This document shows, piece after piece, positions 1 to 10,203 of a stretch of 64,000 nucleotides of DNA. Position numbers and translations under genes: made by a program. Each line of letters starts with the position of its first letter. Position 1 is the stretch's first letter. Under the pieces are notes generated by a model, which had not been told where the DNA came from, ran no database searches, and saw nothing but the letters and a program-made list of their open reading frames with translations. Source of the stretch: Coniosporium tulheliwenetii (lineage: Eukaryota > Ascomycota > Dothideomycetes); assembly GCA_030247845.1 (NCBI GenBank), contig JAPDRP010000029.1, positions 372,001 through 436,000 of the forward strand. Reading direction: 5' to 3'.

Positions 1-334
1 CTTAGATTCATCCTGAGAAGGTTAACGTCTGTTTTAATATTTCAAGACTATAATGACAGGGGCCGCACGGCCTGTTTCAATCGTGAGCAAAAACCACACT
101 GGAATCAATCAACAGATGCACGAGAACAGCCTCCGTCCAAACATCTGATGGTCACATCTTTGTACTTGTTCCCCACTTATGTTGGCAGGTCCGCTTGATC
201 ATGTCGTATGATCTGAGCTTTCAATTCCTCGAGGTCGAGTATACGGCTATCTTTCTAGGCGTAAGCGTCGAGACGACTCCAGCTGCCAATCTCGGAAAGT
301 ACCATTCCTAGACTGTATACATTATACAAGCACA
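1..334. other. no gene seen at window start
   Basis: No convincing coding sequence or repeat is visible. The recognisable LINE-A sequence on the minus strand begins at about position 335, so this stretch is either flank or a diverged continuation of that element. Confidence 0.4.
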
Positions 335-1660
335 TAAGGCACACCTTGGTCCGTCCGCGCTACAGCGCTGCCTACCATGGCTCCAGCAACAGCACGTGCT
401 GCATTGCGTGTCTTGTCCAGTCCAGGTGTACCTCTCTACACTATGACGCCTTCCTCCTGCCCACATTCCCTTGCGGATGAACCGCTCTGCCGCTTCCCTA
501 CTCTTGACGTAGATCAGTACCGAAGTTGCACGGATGCCTTGCTCACGTTCTTTCTGCTGGATTAGCTCTCCTTTGAGGAACCACCGGATGAGCGGTACCC
601 CCACTTCGTTCCTGGCCTCTAGCGCTTGCTGGAACGATCTCGGTCCGGATCCATCTCCTCGCAAACATCCCGTTAGCGAGACGCCATGCACCTTCAGCTT
701 GGTCCACGTTTCGTCCGCGCGGATGCCTATGATGCCGCTGTCCCGTCCTTTCACGGCCTGTAGTAGTGGCCCGTGAATCTAGAGGACCATGCTGGCCGTT
801 GCGTGGGGTGTTGTTAAGCACGTGTAGTTGCCTCTTGCACTTTTGCCTAGCTTCTGGATACGTATATGTGCCGGGAGCCCCGCCTCAAGTAGCTTACCAT
901 TCATTGCGTGCTTGATGTCTGCCATTGTTGTAGTTATAGGTGTGCCGTCTCGCATGACGATGATTTATCCCATCTCTTCCGTCGCTCCAACCTCTTTCTG
1001 TAGCGTATCCTTCGCTTGTCGGGCTGCTCTGCGTTTTGCACTCCTGGTCTCGTGCCAGCTGCCGTAACCTCAGCATACGTCCCTACCGTAGGGCGCCCAG
1101 GGACTGTAGGGCTTGTAGGGTCTGTGGAGCCCGCTGGCCACGTTAGCGCTGTTGGTGCTTGGTCATGTACCCGTATTGGCTGCGGATCCTGGCTCAGGGT
1201 GGTGCGTACCTCCTGCAGCTCTTGTCTGACTCGTGAGAGCTCCTCCTTCAACGCTTGAATTTCCATTCTCATCATCTCTTGGTTTTGCTCCATCTTCCGC
1301 AGGATGGCCATCACTGCTGGAACCTCTGCCAACGCCCCCGTCGTCCCCGATAAGTCCATGTATCTGTTCCTCTGCGTGGGCGTGATGTCGGCGTCCCTGA
1401 AGAGCCGTTTGCGACTTGGTGTCTCGCTGATGGCCCCTTGATGAGATCGGCTGCTGTAGGTGCTGCTTGAGTAAGATGACCTGCTGTAGATGCTGCCTCC
1501 CAGTAGGGATAGCGATTTGTTCGATTCTCGACCATTGGGTGATCGTGTTCGCGTGTTCTTCCCCACCCTCACCAACATCCGCGGCCATTGCTGCAACTCG
1601 CGTGGCAAACTGTAGCGTTGGTCTCAGCGTGTAGCCTTGGGCTCTGACTGAAATTCTTTC
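335..1660 (-). pseudogene. LINE-A ORF1 remnant (copy 1)
   Basis: This is a broken ORF1 (nucleic-acid-binding, Gag-like protein) of a non-LTR retrotransposon. Reading leftwards, the start (about 1608-1330) has a serine-rich head and the phrase SETPSRKRLF; the middle has a short coiled-coil-like stretch rich in E, Q and R (about 1290-1180); the end (about 500-340) has the cysteine pattern of a zinc knuckle (QCSTCC..H....C). All of it matches the second copy at 47.5-48.9 kb nearly word for word, for example the phrase IRKGMWAGGR, but here the frame changes several times. The copy stops abruptly near 335 in the middle of the knuckle region, so ORF2 is absent. It is a dead fragment. The loss of the 3' part is unusual for a LINE, where 5' truncation is the rule, and suggests later deletion. 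Confidence 0.8.
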
Positions 1661-2129
1661 AAGCTCTGAGTGAGTTGTTGTGGATGTTTGCTTTCAAAAA
1701 CGTGGTGCGTGCGTGGCGGAGTTGTTCTTTTAGGCGTCACTCTTGCTCGTAGTAATGGAAGAACCACTTTGTGTTCCACCTTGGTTTTGACGTGTTTACC
1801 AACACTTCAGTGGTATCAATGCTATTTACGGCTTGCCAAGCAGGTGGAGTAATTGAAGGCACAAGATTGTCTGTCTCCCTCGGCCTACCTCAACGACGCT
1901 GTCACACATCCTGCCGGGCTGGCTTAGTAATAAAGCTCTTGGATAAATTTCACTGGGATAGTACTAGTAAGGCCTTAGGCGTCGGTCCGCTATTGCGGTC
2001 CGAGCACAGACCCTCGGCCTCTCGTTGTCCCAAGCATATCTTCATGACCATCAACACGGCTATCACCGCCGACAGCAACAACAACAACGACGACGACAAG
2101 CATCACCATCGTCAATACTTCTCAACTCA
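1661..2129. other. intergenic, no gene seen
   Basis: Nothing recognisable. It holds the region upstream of the HNH gene, including a CAA/GAC-rich simple-sequence stretch near 2085-2100. Confidence 0.4.
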
Positions 2130-3625
2130 ATGAGCGCTGCACTTGGTGCTTCGGCGCACCCAGACTCAGCGGCTACGCTACCATCGATCGTGTTGCGCAG
2201 CTGCTTTCCTCCGCCAACGCACCCAGATGGCTCCGCCAGCGTGTCACCGAGCGCAGTGCATCGCGTCACTCTCCGCCACCCTGGCTACGACGACAGAAAC
2301 AACGTCCTCATGGTTCTGCAAGCGTCTGATCACTGCGACGGCGGGATTCATCACGCCACCGCGCTCGTCGCTTGCGGCATTGCCGCGGGCAACCGGTGGG
2401 ATGGCTTCTTCACTAAGCTAAAAACTGGCCCCCGCATCGATCTCCCGTCAGATGGCATTCTTCCGAACGGCGATTATTATTTCCACGTCCCTGTCAGCGA
2501 AAGCGGTACTGTGCCCTCCCAGTCTGAGACCGCATGCATGCGCTAACGGCACCAAAGAAGACGACTGCCCCGCCGAAAGCCCTTACATATATCCAATTGT
2601 TCCTCGATTCACCGACTGGAGTTTTCCGCACAACAATTTGCCACCTAGCTGGGCCACCCTTGCATCAGCGTCCTCTGATCTGAATGTTCCCACACGCTCC
2701 TCAGGGTCCGCCGTTGTCCTCGCTCGCGACCTATCCTGCCGCCTCACCAACTGCCAAGAGGGCACCGAGGTTGCCCACATCTGTCCGCGGAGCGGGAGGA
2801 CTGGTTTCAGAGGAATGTTATGGACAACTACGTATTCGCGTTGGAACGTCATCGTGTTGGCGCGATCGACGATTCGAGTAATGCACTGCTCCTGCGCTCC
2901 GACATACACTGGGCTTTCGACCAGCGCCGTATCGTCTTTGTGCCCAAGTCCTCCCGCTTGGTCGCTCACGTCATGTCGCCAGTTGCAGAACTTGTCCGGC
3001 TCTACCACAACGTCCAACTGCACCCGCTGAAGGGCGTGCCGCTCGAGTATCTCTTCACTCGGTTAGCCTGGACTATTTTCCCAAATATGGAAGGCTTCTT
3101 GATGCGGGGCATTCCCCGACGACTGTTTGTCAATAGCGTCGAGATGGATAGTGTTGGCCTCTTCCCAGCGGACCATTGTATGATGCTCGCAAGGCCCCCT
3201 AAATCCCGAAGCGCGAGCCCTAAAAAGCGCGGACGGTCTGAAGCGGACACCAACGCCGACGGTGAGGATACTTCGACCCCCCTGGCGTTACCAACAAACG
3301 CAAGAGACTTGAGCCCCAGGGGAAGAGCAGCACCATGCGGTCAGCTTCTCCGATCGACAACGGCACAACATCAGATGCCAGCACGCCCGCGACCAGCGAA
3401 GTTTATGATGCTTCCGACGATGCCGGCCTCAGAACTAAGGAGCCTTGCCGACTGGACCGCCTCCGCGTCGAATATCTCGAGAAGGAGAGGCAGCGTTCGG
3501 ACCCGGAAGGATTTTGGCTCAAAGAACAGACGTGGGCAAGGAAGGCCATGGACTCCACTCTTACTTCAGCCGGAGCGCGGCGGTTGTACGAGTTTATGGG
3601 TGCTGATGTGTTGGACGATCCGTGA
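2130..3625 (+). pseudogene. fungal HNH-nuclease-domain gene with two frameshifts
   Basis: The protein belongs to the fungal HNH_2 group, large families of unknown biological role with a central HNH-type nuclease motif. The start chosen is the ATG at 2130. An N-terminal domain (YDDRNNVLMVLQ, then GGIHHATALVACGIAAGNRW) ends at an apparent intron, 2506-2557 (GTACTG, branch GCTAAC, end AAAG; 52 nt), which joins frames correctly. The nuclease core follows: EVAHICPRS, then DWF..NVMDNY, then NALLLRSDIHWAFDQRR. The HICPRS and DWF parts lie in different frames; a single missing base at about 2795 explains this. A second frame change lies in the C run at 3277-3282, again one base short, after which a basic stretch (NKRKRL) and a conserved C-terminus (DPEGFWLKEQTWAR) read to a stop at 3623-3625. 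Either a pseudogene or two assembly errors. Confidence 0.8.
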
Positions 3626-5050
3626 TTTATGGCTTATTCGTTCTCGGCCCCTTGCTGCCACGACGGGGTCGAGCGGATAGTTGTCGATGCGTTTTGCCAA
3701 GCCGAAGAGTACGTCCAGGCCGCTCATATGCACGCTTAAGATTGAAGTCTCGAAGTGACGAGGCGACGGAGCGGATTTTCTGGTCGCTGTCTAGATTTCC
3801 AGCACCAACAGATAGTACCAGCGCGTGGGCTGGAGAAGGTAAAGCGACCTCGAGCCGCTTATGTCTTGGATCTTAGCCTCAATTCTGTACCCTCGGCTCG
3901 ATCCAACCGGTGGCTTAACCCAAGGGTAACGAAGTACCGGCACAGGACATCTCTAGCTCTACAAAGGGAGCAACATTTGAACCACAACCGTAACAGCGAT
4001 GGTGACGAGGTCTTACAAAAAGGCTTCGCACTTTCAGAAGCTGTGGAGAGAATAATAAAGAGTGTAGCTGTACAGATTGGTTGAGGTATTGGTGGACCGT
4101 CTTTATAAATGATCATGATCATGCTTTCGGCTTTCCCCAAATCCGAAAGTGAATGACATGGTGTCGTCAGTTCCTTGTCCGGATATCAGGATGATAAGCA
4201 TAATGAGAACTGGAAGTGCGATTATGACAGTACAAGCAGCCAGGTTCACACAGAAGCGACCGAGGCCTGATTATAGGACTACCACAAGCCTCGCTATGCC
4301 CTTAACCGGAAGCGACAGCGCGGAAGTAACATTTGAAAACGAAAGAAGTAACACCTTAAATAAGTTTTTGCCCGCTCCAAATTAAACAGCCGTTCTCACG
4401 CCACCGCTTGTCCTGAGCATGAAACAAGATTAAATAACTAGCAGGAGATGGACCTAATTCAGACGCTCGAGTTTGCTGTCCGAGAGGCTATTGTGGATGC
4501 GGACGCAGATGAGCTCTAGAACGGTCACGCCGCACATGCACGTTCTGCCATTTCAATCGAAGAAGCAGCTTCAGAAAATGACCTTCAAACTGCCAGCGTA
4601 GCGTATGGAAGACGCCCAATGCTTTCAGTTTCAATCTCTTCGCGATATTTCGAGCATTTGACGGTTGTAGGGAGACCCCAGTTAGTTAGTCTATTTACAT
4701 GCCCAATAAGTACTTCTTGTACGCTTGTAAACTCTGGCGTGAACAGGGGCTGGCTTCTTCAACAATGCCAATTTCGCCTCTATGGCATTGAATATTAGGG
4801 AGTACGAGGATGTTACCCAGAAACTGTCACGCAGTGCCCACCAAAACCACAAGTTTTAACCACAAGGTCATAATCCACACAGCGAATAAAATAATCTGAG
4901 CCTTGATTAAATACATTATATGCAACCCAAAATTATAAACGAGAAAGTATTATTACACAAGAGTGCCAACCAGAAGTGCCAACCGTCTAGAAGTGCAAGA
5001 GCGATACCCACCAAATACCACACCCGTTAACATCGGGTTACATAACGTAA
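3626..5050. other. intergenic, no gene seen
   Basis: About 1.4 kb without any frame resembling a protein family. Composition becomes more AT-rich after about 4,680. Nothing else noted. Confidence 0.4.
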
Positions 5051-5132
5051 CCTAAGCGACTATGGGCGATGCACACTGCCATGTGATGCATGCTTTTTCG
5101 CATTGGATTCAACCAACTTTATCCTACGCTCA

Positions 5133-5570
5133 ATGGACCACAGCGCTCGCATTAAGGCCGCAATAGCTGATCTAGAACCGCAAGAGCATATCGACTATGC
5201 TGCAATGGCTCGGAAATGGGGAGTCGATCGGAGTACGCTGTCAAGGCGCCATCGGGGCGAGACACGGACAATTCAAGACGCCAACTCCTACGCGCGCCAG
5301 AAGCTCACAAGCGTACAGGAAGCGCTTATTGAGCATGTGAACAAGCCCGCAGATCGGGGCCTTCCGCCGATCCCTCGGATGGTTAAGAATATTGCTGAAG
5401 AGATTGCAAAACAAAGCTTGGTGGCCACGGCCCACTAGGTCGCCCGCTTCCGCCAGCGGCAACACCAGCGCCTCGCTAGCATGTATCTGCGAACCATAGA
5501 TCATAAATGCAAGGTCCCAGGCAATTTGCAGCACTCTTGCCAGTTCTTCAATTTAGTGAGTCTTCTAGTT
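5133..5570 (+). pseudogene. pogo/Fot-type transposase, N-terminal fragment
   Basis: This is the DNA-binding part of a Tc1/mariner-superfamily (pogo/Fot) transposase. The chosen ATG at 5133 gives MDHSARIKAAIADLE, followed by a helix-turn-helix of the psq type (AAMARKWGVDRSTLSRR) and a CENP-B-like second helix-turn-helix (PADRGLPPIPRMVKNIAEEI). After 5416 the frame is lost; the continuation VARFRQRQHQRLASMYLRT is readable in another frame to about 5560 (QFFNLVS). There the transposase is cut by a piggyBac terminal repeat at 5575. The catalytic DDE domain is missing. A close relative occupies 21,125-21,500. The shared leader GTAAC.TAAGCGAC just upstream (about 5046-5062 here, 21,057-21,072 there) may be the element's end. 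Confidence 0.8.
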
Positions 5571-5574
5571 TTAT

Positions 5575-5640
5575 TATCCCATCGGCTGGTGTGGTGACCA
5601 AAGTGGTTCGTGCGCATGCGGACTTGGCAGCACCACAACA
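5575..5640 (+). repeat. solitary piggyBac terminal repeat
   Basis: The sequence starts TATCCCATCGGCTGG and continues with GACCAAAGTGGTTCGTGC and CTTGGCAGCACCAC. It matches the ends of the piggyBac copies at 22,239, 24,549 and 54,080. No matching opposite end or transposase is visible downstream, so this is a deletion remnant of an insertion into the pogo gene. Confidence 0.75.
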
Positions 5641-6157
5641 TGATTCCGCGATGCAGTAGATATTGTACAGAGGAATCCAGACTTTACTGCGGATAGTCGC
5701 CACCGCATGGAACCTTCTAGAATGCTTCACTTCCCTATATATTGCTTTGCTCTTCCTGTATCCAGAAACAAGTCCTAACAAGTCCTACCAAGTCAACTAA
5801 GTCATTCACTACCACAACACAGAAGATACTAGACTGATCGCGAACTTTCTGGAAATTGGACTTACCCCTATATAAATGGAAGATGCTCACATGTAAATAG
5901 AGTCACGCTCGCTCAATATCCCACATGCGCACACATATCCAACAAATACTAACCATAGTAAACTAGTGCTAATTTTGGAGCCGAAGAAAATCCATTTCGC
6001 TCAATTTCCTTGAAGAGATAGTGAGATTGCTTCGGCATGCGATTCTGATAACCCTAACCTCCAGTGAGAAAGCACCAAATTGCAGCTAGCGGTCTCTCAC
6101 AGCCGCAAGTGAATGACAGAACAACTTTTTGAAATGTCAGAGAAAAGCGCTATTCGA
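5641..6157. other. intergenic, no gene seen
   Basis: No coding feature. It may contain decayed inner sequence of the piggyBac insertion whose end lies at 5575, but no protein similarity is visible. Confidence 0.35.
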
Positions 6158-6530
6158 TCATGCTCGGTTTGCCCTTGCCCAGTTCACAAGCTTGAGAAGC
6201 GCCGGCCCGCCACCGTAGTCATTGTCATCCCTGGTCGAGCCCGGGTGTGCGACATTGGTGCTACCAATGATGCTGCCAACACCAACAGCAGAAGAGCCTG
6301 GCTCGTTGGGCCAGAAGCCCCAGACAGGACCGCCAGATTGTCCTGGAGTGAGATCGTTAAAGGCTTCAAGCGCACAGCCTTGGTTGCCGTTGAGAGTATA
6401 GTCCCCCTTGGCTGAGATGGCGGCATTGTTCTGTATGGCTGGATGCTCCCCCTTAGATATCTCCTCTGGGTAGCCAAGGTATTGGAAGCACGACTTGAAG
6501 AGGTTGGATTTGATCAAGGGAGGTTCTAGA
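6158..6530 (-). pseudogene. secreted trypsin-like serine protease, C-terminal fragment
   Basis: The readable part is the second half of a chymotrypsin-fold, glutamyl-endopeptidase-like serine protease. It shows LGYPEEISKGEHP, then the serine-nucleophile motif LTPGQSGGPVWGFW, then VGVGSIIGST and an end GGPALLKLVNWARANRA with a stop at 6158. The histidine and aspartate of the catalytic triad, the signal peptide and the N-terminal barrel are absent: only about 190 nt separate the recognisable protease sequence from the stop of the upstream But2 gene at 6719, too little for the missing half. It is therefore a truncated gene and should have no activity. A short missing exon cannot restore the fold. 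Confidence 0.75.
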
Positions 6531-6718
6531 CTATATTGTGCTATGCTGAGTCTACAAACTACTCCAGATGCCTCCAAATACCCCTCCAAAACAAATGCAA
6601 AGGTACAAAACAATGAATCACAAGTATCAATTCTCACAACGCCGCCGTAATGCTCAAGAAACCCTGACCAAGTTCGAGTTCACCCAACAAGCGCCAAATA
6701 ACTCTTCAGCCTTCCGGC

Positions 6719-7276
6719 TTAGTAATACTTGATGTAGGGACCGGACCTCGCGCCATTCCAGGTAATCTCATCGATATCATTCACACCTACCAATTCACCA
6801 GCCAAGGTCTGACCATATGGGCACGGGAACGTCTTGCTAGCTGGGCCGATTCCGTCGACCCAGGTCGCATAGCCCGGCTTGACCGCTGTCATACGGCCAG
6901 CATGCTGGTCGCGGAGATTACCGCTCGGCCAGGTAGTGGTGTCGACCGTCGCCGGAGCGAGCGATGTGAAGACGTCAAATTGCTTGCTGCCGCCGAGTGT
7001 TGCCGAGTCGTCGAGGTAGAAGCCAAATTCACACGTCTTGCCCTGGGTGCTGGCTGGGACCCGGAAAGTTACGAGCGTGGTGGTGTCGGTGTATTTGCCG
7101 TTGGGCTTGAGGACCGCGCCCCAGGAGACGGCGTAGTCGACGGCGCCGCCCCAGGTGCTGTAGTGGGACAGAGTGGTAGGGTTGAGGATGTTGCTGCTGG
7201 ATCCTGCTGGATAGGTGGGAGCTGCGGAAGCGACGGAGAGGGCGGCGGCAGCGACGGTGGCGGTAACGAACTTCAT
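6719..7276 (-). CDS. secreted But2-domain protein
   Basis: A 185-residue single-exon protein. The ATG at 7276 is preferred over an upstream in-frame ATG at 7372 because it begins a clear signal peptide (MKFVTATVAAAALSVASAA, cleavage probably after SAA). The mature protein has the pattern of the But2 C-terminal domain found in many small secreted fungal proteins: YPAGSSSNILNPTTLSHYS, then TTLVTFRVPAST, then CEFGFYLDDSATLGGSKQFDVF and a C-terminal tyrosine-rich tail. Four or fewer cysteines (CEFGF, FPCPYG) could form a disulfide. Domain function is unknown; extracellular or cell-wall location is inferred. It lies 190 nt upstream of a protease remnant on the same strand. Codon usage and GC content look like host genes and the frame is intact. 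Confidence 0.85.
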   Translation of the reverse strand: MKFVTATVAAAALSVASAAPTYPAGSSSNILNPTTLSHYSTWGGAVDYAVSWGAVLKPNGKYTDTTTLVTFRVPASTQGKTCEFGFYLDDSATLGGSKQFDVFTSLAPATVDTTTWPSGNLRDQHAGRMTAVKPGYATWVDGIGPASKTFPCPYGQTLAGELVGVNDIDEITWNGARSGPYIKYY

Positions 7277-8174
7277 TTTAATTTTGGGATGGAAGATGGG
7301 GAGTACTTGAGGATGTAAGACTGGAGTTGTAGTGGTATTTGCTGAAGGGTTGGAAACGGGATTGAGATACAAGACGTTGACGAGAAGACTCTTGCTCGAG
7401 GAGATGAGGAACTAATTGAGTGCTGATGATGATGCTAATGATGGTCCTTACATGCCTTCCATCGACTCTTATATACACCTACCCCTTTACAATACTTTGT
7501 CTCTGTGAGCACTCGCCGCAGCTTGAAATCATAAGCCGCCATCGCGCCACAAAGACTGATCACGGTACAAGTAGCAGTAATAGCAACATGTCTCAAGCCA
7601 GCCAGCCTCGTGCTCAGCTTTCACCACAAAGTCTGGCGAACTTTGGACAGCTGCGGTCACGATGTTGCTGCGGAGGCGCAGCGGTGTTCTTTTTGAGGTA
7701 GGGCTGAGAGGCTGAGACCTCGCTTCTTAAGATGGGGTGCCGCTAGCCACAACGGGAACGAGCAAGCTTGGCTCTCACCACCCAGGGCACCGCCCCAAGC
7801 CACACAGCTGGATTTGGAGGCTGAGCCATCTCCGCTATCACTCTTATCTCAGCTCAAGTCGGGAGCAGGAGAGACTAGGCCCCCTGGAGGAAACGCCGCG
7901 AGAGTAACCCGCGGTGGGGTCAGCGAGACGACTAGCTAGAGAAAGAGCTCTCTATGCAAAGAAGCTACTATCTGACTCCGCACGGAGGGAAAAGCGAACG
8001 AGGTGGAGTTGAGTGTAGACAGTAGGAGGGAGGAGGGAGGGCATCTGAGATTGAGCATGGCTATTGAAGCGCTTGTGCAACTCATGTTCATTCTATCCCC
8101 AAGCGACGATCAGGCGACTTTGCAAACCATCTTGATATTGTAAGCGACGGTGGAGCTACTTCCACGACAAGCGT
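7277..8174. other. intergenic, no gene seen
   Basis: Upstream region of the But2 gene (about 7277-7480) followed by roughly 700 bp without recognisable coding sequence or repeats. Confidence 0.4.
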
Positions 8175-9172
8175 CTAGAACCGCCTCCTCGACTCCAGCT
8201 CCCTTTCCTCCCTCGGTCCTGTAAACTCCAGCACCTGATTTCCAGCCCCAATCCTCACTTCAAGGTCTCAGATTCCGCCCGCCACGACGCCAAGACAGAA
8301 GCTCCCTCTCACCCTCCCGCCTCTTGGTCGCGCCTTAGCCACACCACTTAGGTGCCGTCCAACTAGCGTCGCAACCCCCTTCGCCATTTGCGCCGGCTCG
8401 TACTTCTCCTTCAGCTGCTTCTGCCACGAGATTGGCGTCTGCATCAGGCGAGGCAGGAAGGGCAGGTGCGGTGGACGTGGCCTCTCGTCAGTTGACCCAG
8501 TAGGCGATGATCTCCTTGTCGCGAAGCTCGAAGTCGAAGAACGTTGGCAGGTGCACTGACAGCACAAGCTGCTGTAGTTTGTGAAAGTGGCGTAGTGGAT
8601 ACAGCATGGGTTGCGTGATGGCGGTTGGGTGCCAGAGGACGGGCGAGCCATTGTAGCCGCAGAACTTGAGTTCCCTGAGTGTGGCCGCGTAGTGTGTAGC
8701 TATGGTGTGAACCATTGGTGGGCCTGATGGCCAGCCATATAAGGGAGTGAGTTGGAAGGAGTCGGGAACGGTCGAAGGTTTTAACCGCTGTCTCAACGAC
8801 GGAGTCGAAGTGCTCTTCTTCGAGCAATCCGTTGGTATGCTGACTACCTTCGACTTGTGCGGTCATGCTTTCACCGTCGAGGCCGCAGGTGTTGCCGATG
8901 GGATAGGAGACGCCGATCGAGACCATTTCCTTGAATGGACAGGCATGTAGCGCTCGATTGGTCTCCCTCTTCTTGTCTCACGGTATACCGCCCTCCAGCT
9001 TGATCGACTCCAGTTCAGTCATATGCGCAGCAAACTCATTGATGAATCTCCGACGGACGCTTATCTCCACCGCTTCAACACGAGCATCGTTATCTATGAA
9101 AGGCTCTCCGCGGCCTACGTAGTATGTATCGACTCTGAGGCCGACTAATGTTCTTGCAAGAATTGTAACCAC
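8175..9172 (-). pseudogene. fungal F-box/LRR-like gene, broken
   Basis: The pieces match a common fungal F-box-associated LRR protein family (substrate receptor type, partner of SCF ubiquitin ligase by family analogy). In order on the minus strand: EAVEISVRRRFINEF (about 9080), MVSIGVSYPIGN (8926), EEEHFDSVVETAVKTF (about 8810), ATLRELKFCGYNGSPVLW (about 8690), LQQLVLSVHLPTFFDFELRDKEIIAYWV (about 8570-8490), EKYEPAQMAKGVATLVG (about 8395), RVRGSFCLG (about 8300) and, past a TGA at 8268-8270, DLEVRIGAGNQVLEFTGP to a stop at 8175. At least two frame changes (near 8,960 and 8,488) plus the TGA break it. The N-terminal F-box itself is not visible. Confidence 0.65.
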
Positions 9173-9384
9173 ACTCCGGACAAGAGTTGAGGTGTGCGCT
9201 TCGGAACGTCGATGTCAGAAGAATTCGTCCATCGGCGAAGCCAGGCATTGCAGGTTGGGGTGAGCTTCCAGAATTCCGAGGAATGAATAGTTTGCTGCAC
9301 AGGGCTTCGGGTCTAAAAAGCAGATGCTGTGGGGTAAGCTGGTGTGCTCGGACGGCATTTCGAAGCTGACTTTGCGCTAGGTTG

Positions 9385-9540
9385 AAAATCGCTAGACCAG
9401 AGGTTGACCAAAGACTGACCTAAAACTGACCAGAGATCGACCAGGGGTCGGCCAAAAACCCGCTGGTCCAGTACACATCCAATGCCAGTGGAACTGTGTA
9501 CACATACGCTCTCGCCTGGTGTACAGTCAACATAGCATCC
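9385..9540 (-). repeat. dispersed minisatellite repeat, copy 1
   Basis: On the minus strand this carries TTGGATGTGTACTGGACCAG followed by degenerate 10-11-bp units of the form GGTCAGTCTTT (five or six units) and ends CTGGTCTAGCGATTTT. The same order of elements recurs in direct orientation at 27,095-27,265. The two copies differ mainly in the number and purity of the units. Confidence 0.75.
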
Positions 9541-9650
9541 TCTTAGCCTGAAAACATGCCTCACATTTCCATGCTTTCCCACGGGGCGCGCAGCCAAGGT
9601 AAATCCGTTCCGATGCTTACGCGGTACCCAACACGTCGTCCCGTGACACA

Positions 9651-9718
9651 CAGCGGGCAAAGCCCAATACAGTGGGCAGAAACTCATTCAGCAGGCAAAA
9701 CGGGATCCAGCGGGCAGC
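9651..9718 (+). repeat. short degenerate tandem repeat (CAGYGGGCA, about 20-bp period)
   Basis: Four copies of CAGCGGGCA-like 9-mers are spaced 18-20 bp apart (9651, about 9670, 9690 and 9708). The units between them are poorly conserved. Function unknown; possibly a decayed minisatellite. Confidence 0.4.
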
Positions 9719-9729
9719 TTTTCATGCTG

Positions 9730-10203
9730 GGGCGTATATGGGTAAAGGGTGGGGCTGCGGCGCTTTTCCGGTGCGGGGTAGGCATCGCGCTAGGCACGCG
9801 TAGAGGTTAGGGGCCGCAGCTAGGGTTATAGGGGTGTAGGGCTTGCCGCTGCGCAGCCGGCAGGCAAGATTCAGTGTAGAGTTTGAGAAAGGACTGGTGG
9901 GTTGTATGGCAACAAGAACGGAAAGAGCACTCCTTGAATATTTACACGTCGTGCTTGTTGAACGGCATGGAGGCGTCGCTCGCCGTGTAGGTATCGGTTC
10001 TGTTGAGACAAGTATGTAATTTTGCAGCTCATTGCTCATCAGCACATTACACTCAATCAAAGCAACCGTCAACTCCATTACCCCTTCGAACCTCAGCAAA
10101 CTCCGCAGCAACCGCACCATCAATTTTGTGTTTCATCACTTCCCTTCCTTTCCCTTCCCCGTTATACATATTTGCAATCCCCACAGTACCTGTCATGACA
10201 TTT
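9730..10203. other. intergenic, no gene seen
   Basis: No recognisable gene. The right part is pyrimidine-rich and probably holds the 3' untranslated region of the small gene that ends at 10,204. Confidence 0.4.

Noticed and set aside
6902..7318. 138-codon plus-strand glycine/valine-rich frame
   Set aside because: Antisense of the But2 gene, which has a signal peptide and family motifs.
8747..9687. Possible secreted or membrane proteins in several short frames near 9 kb
   Set aside because: They overlap the F-box remnant or the minisatellite and have no independent support.
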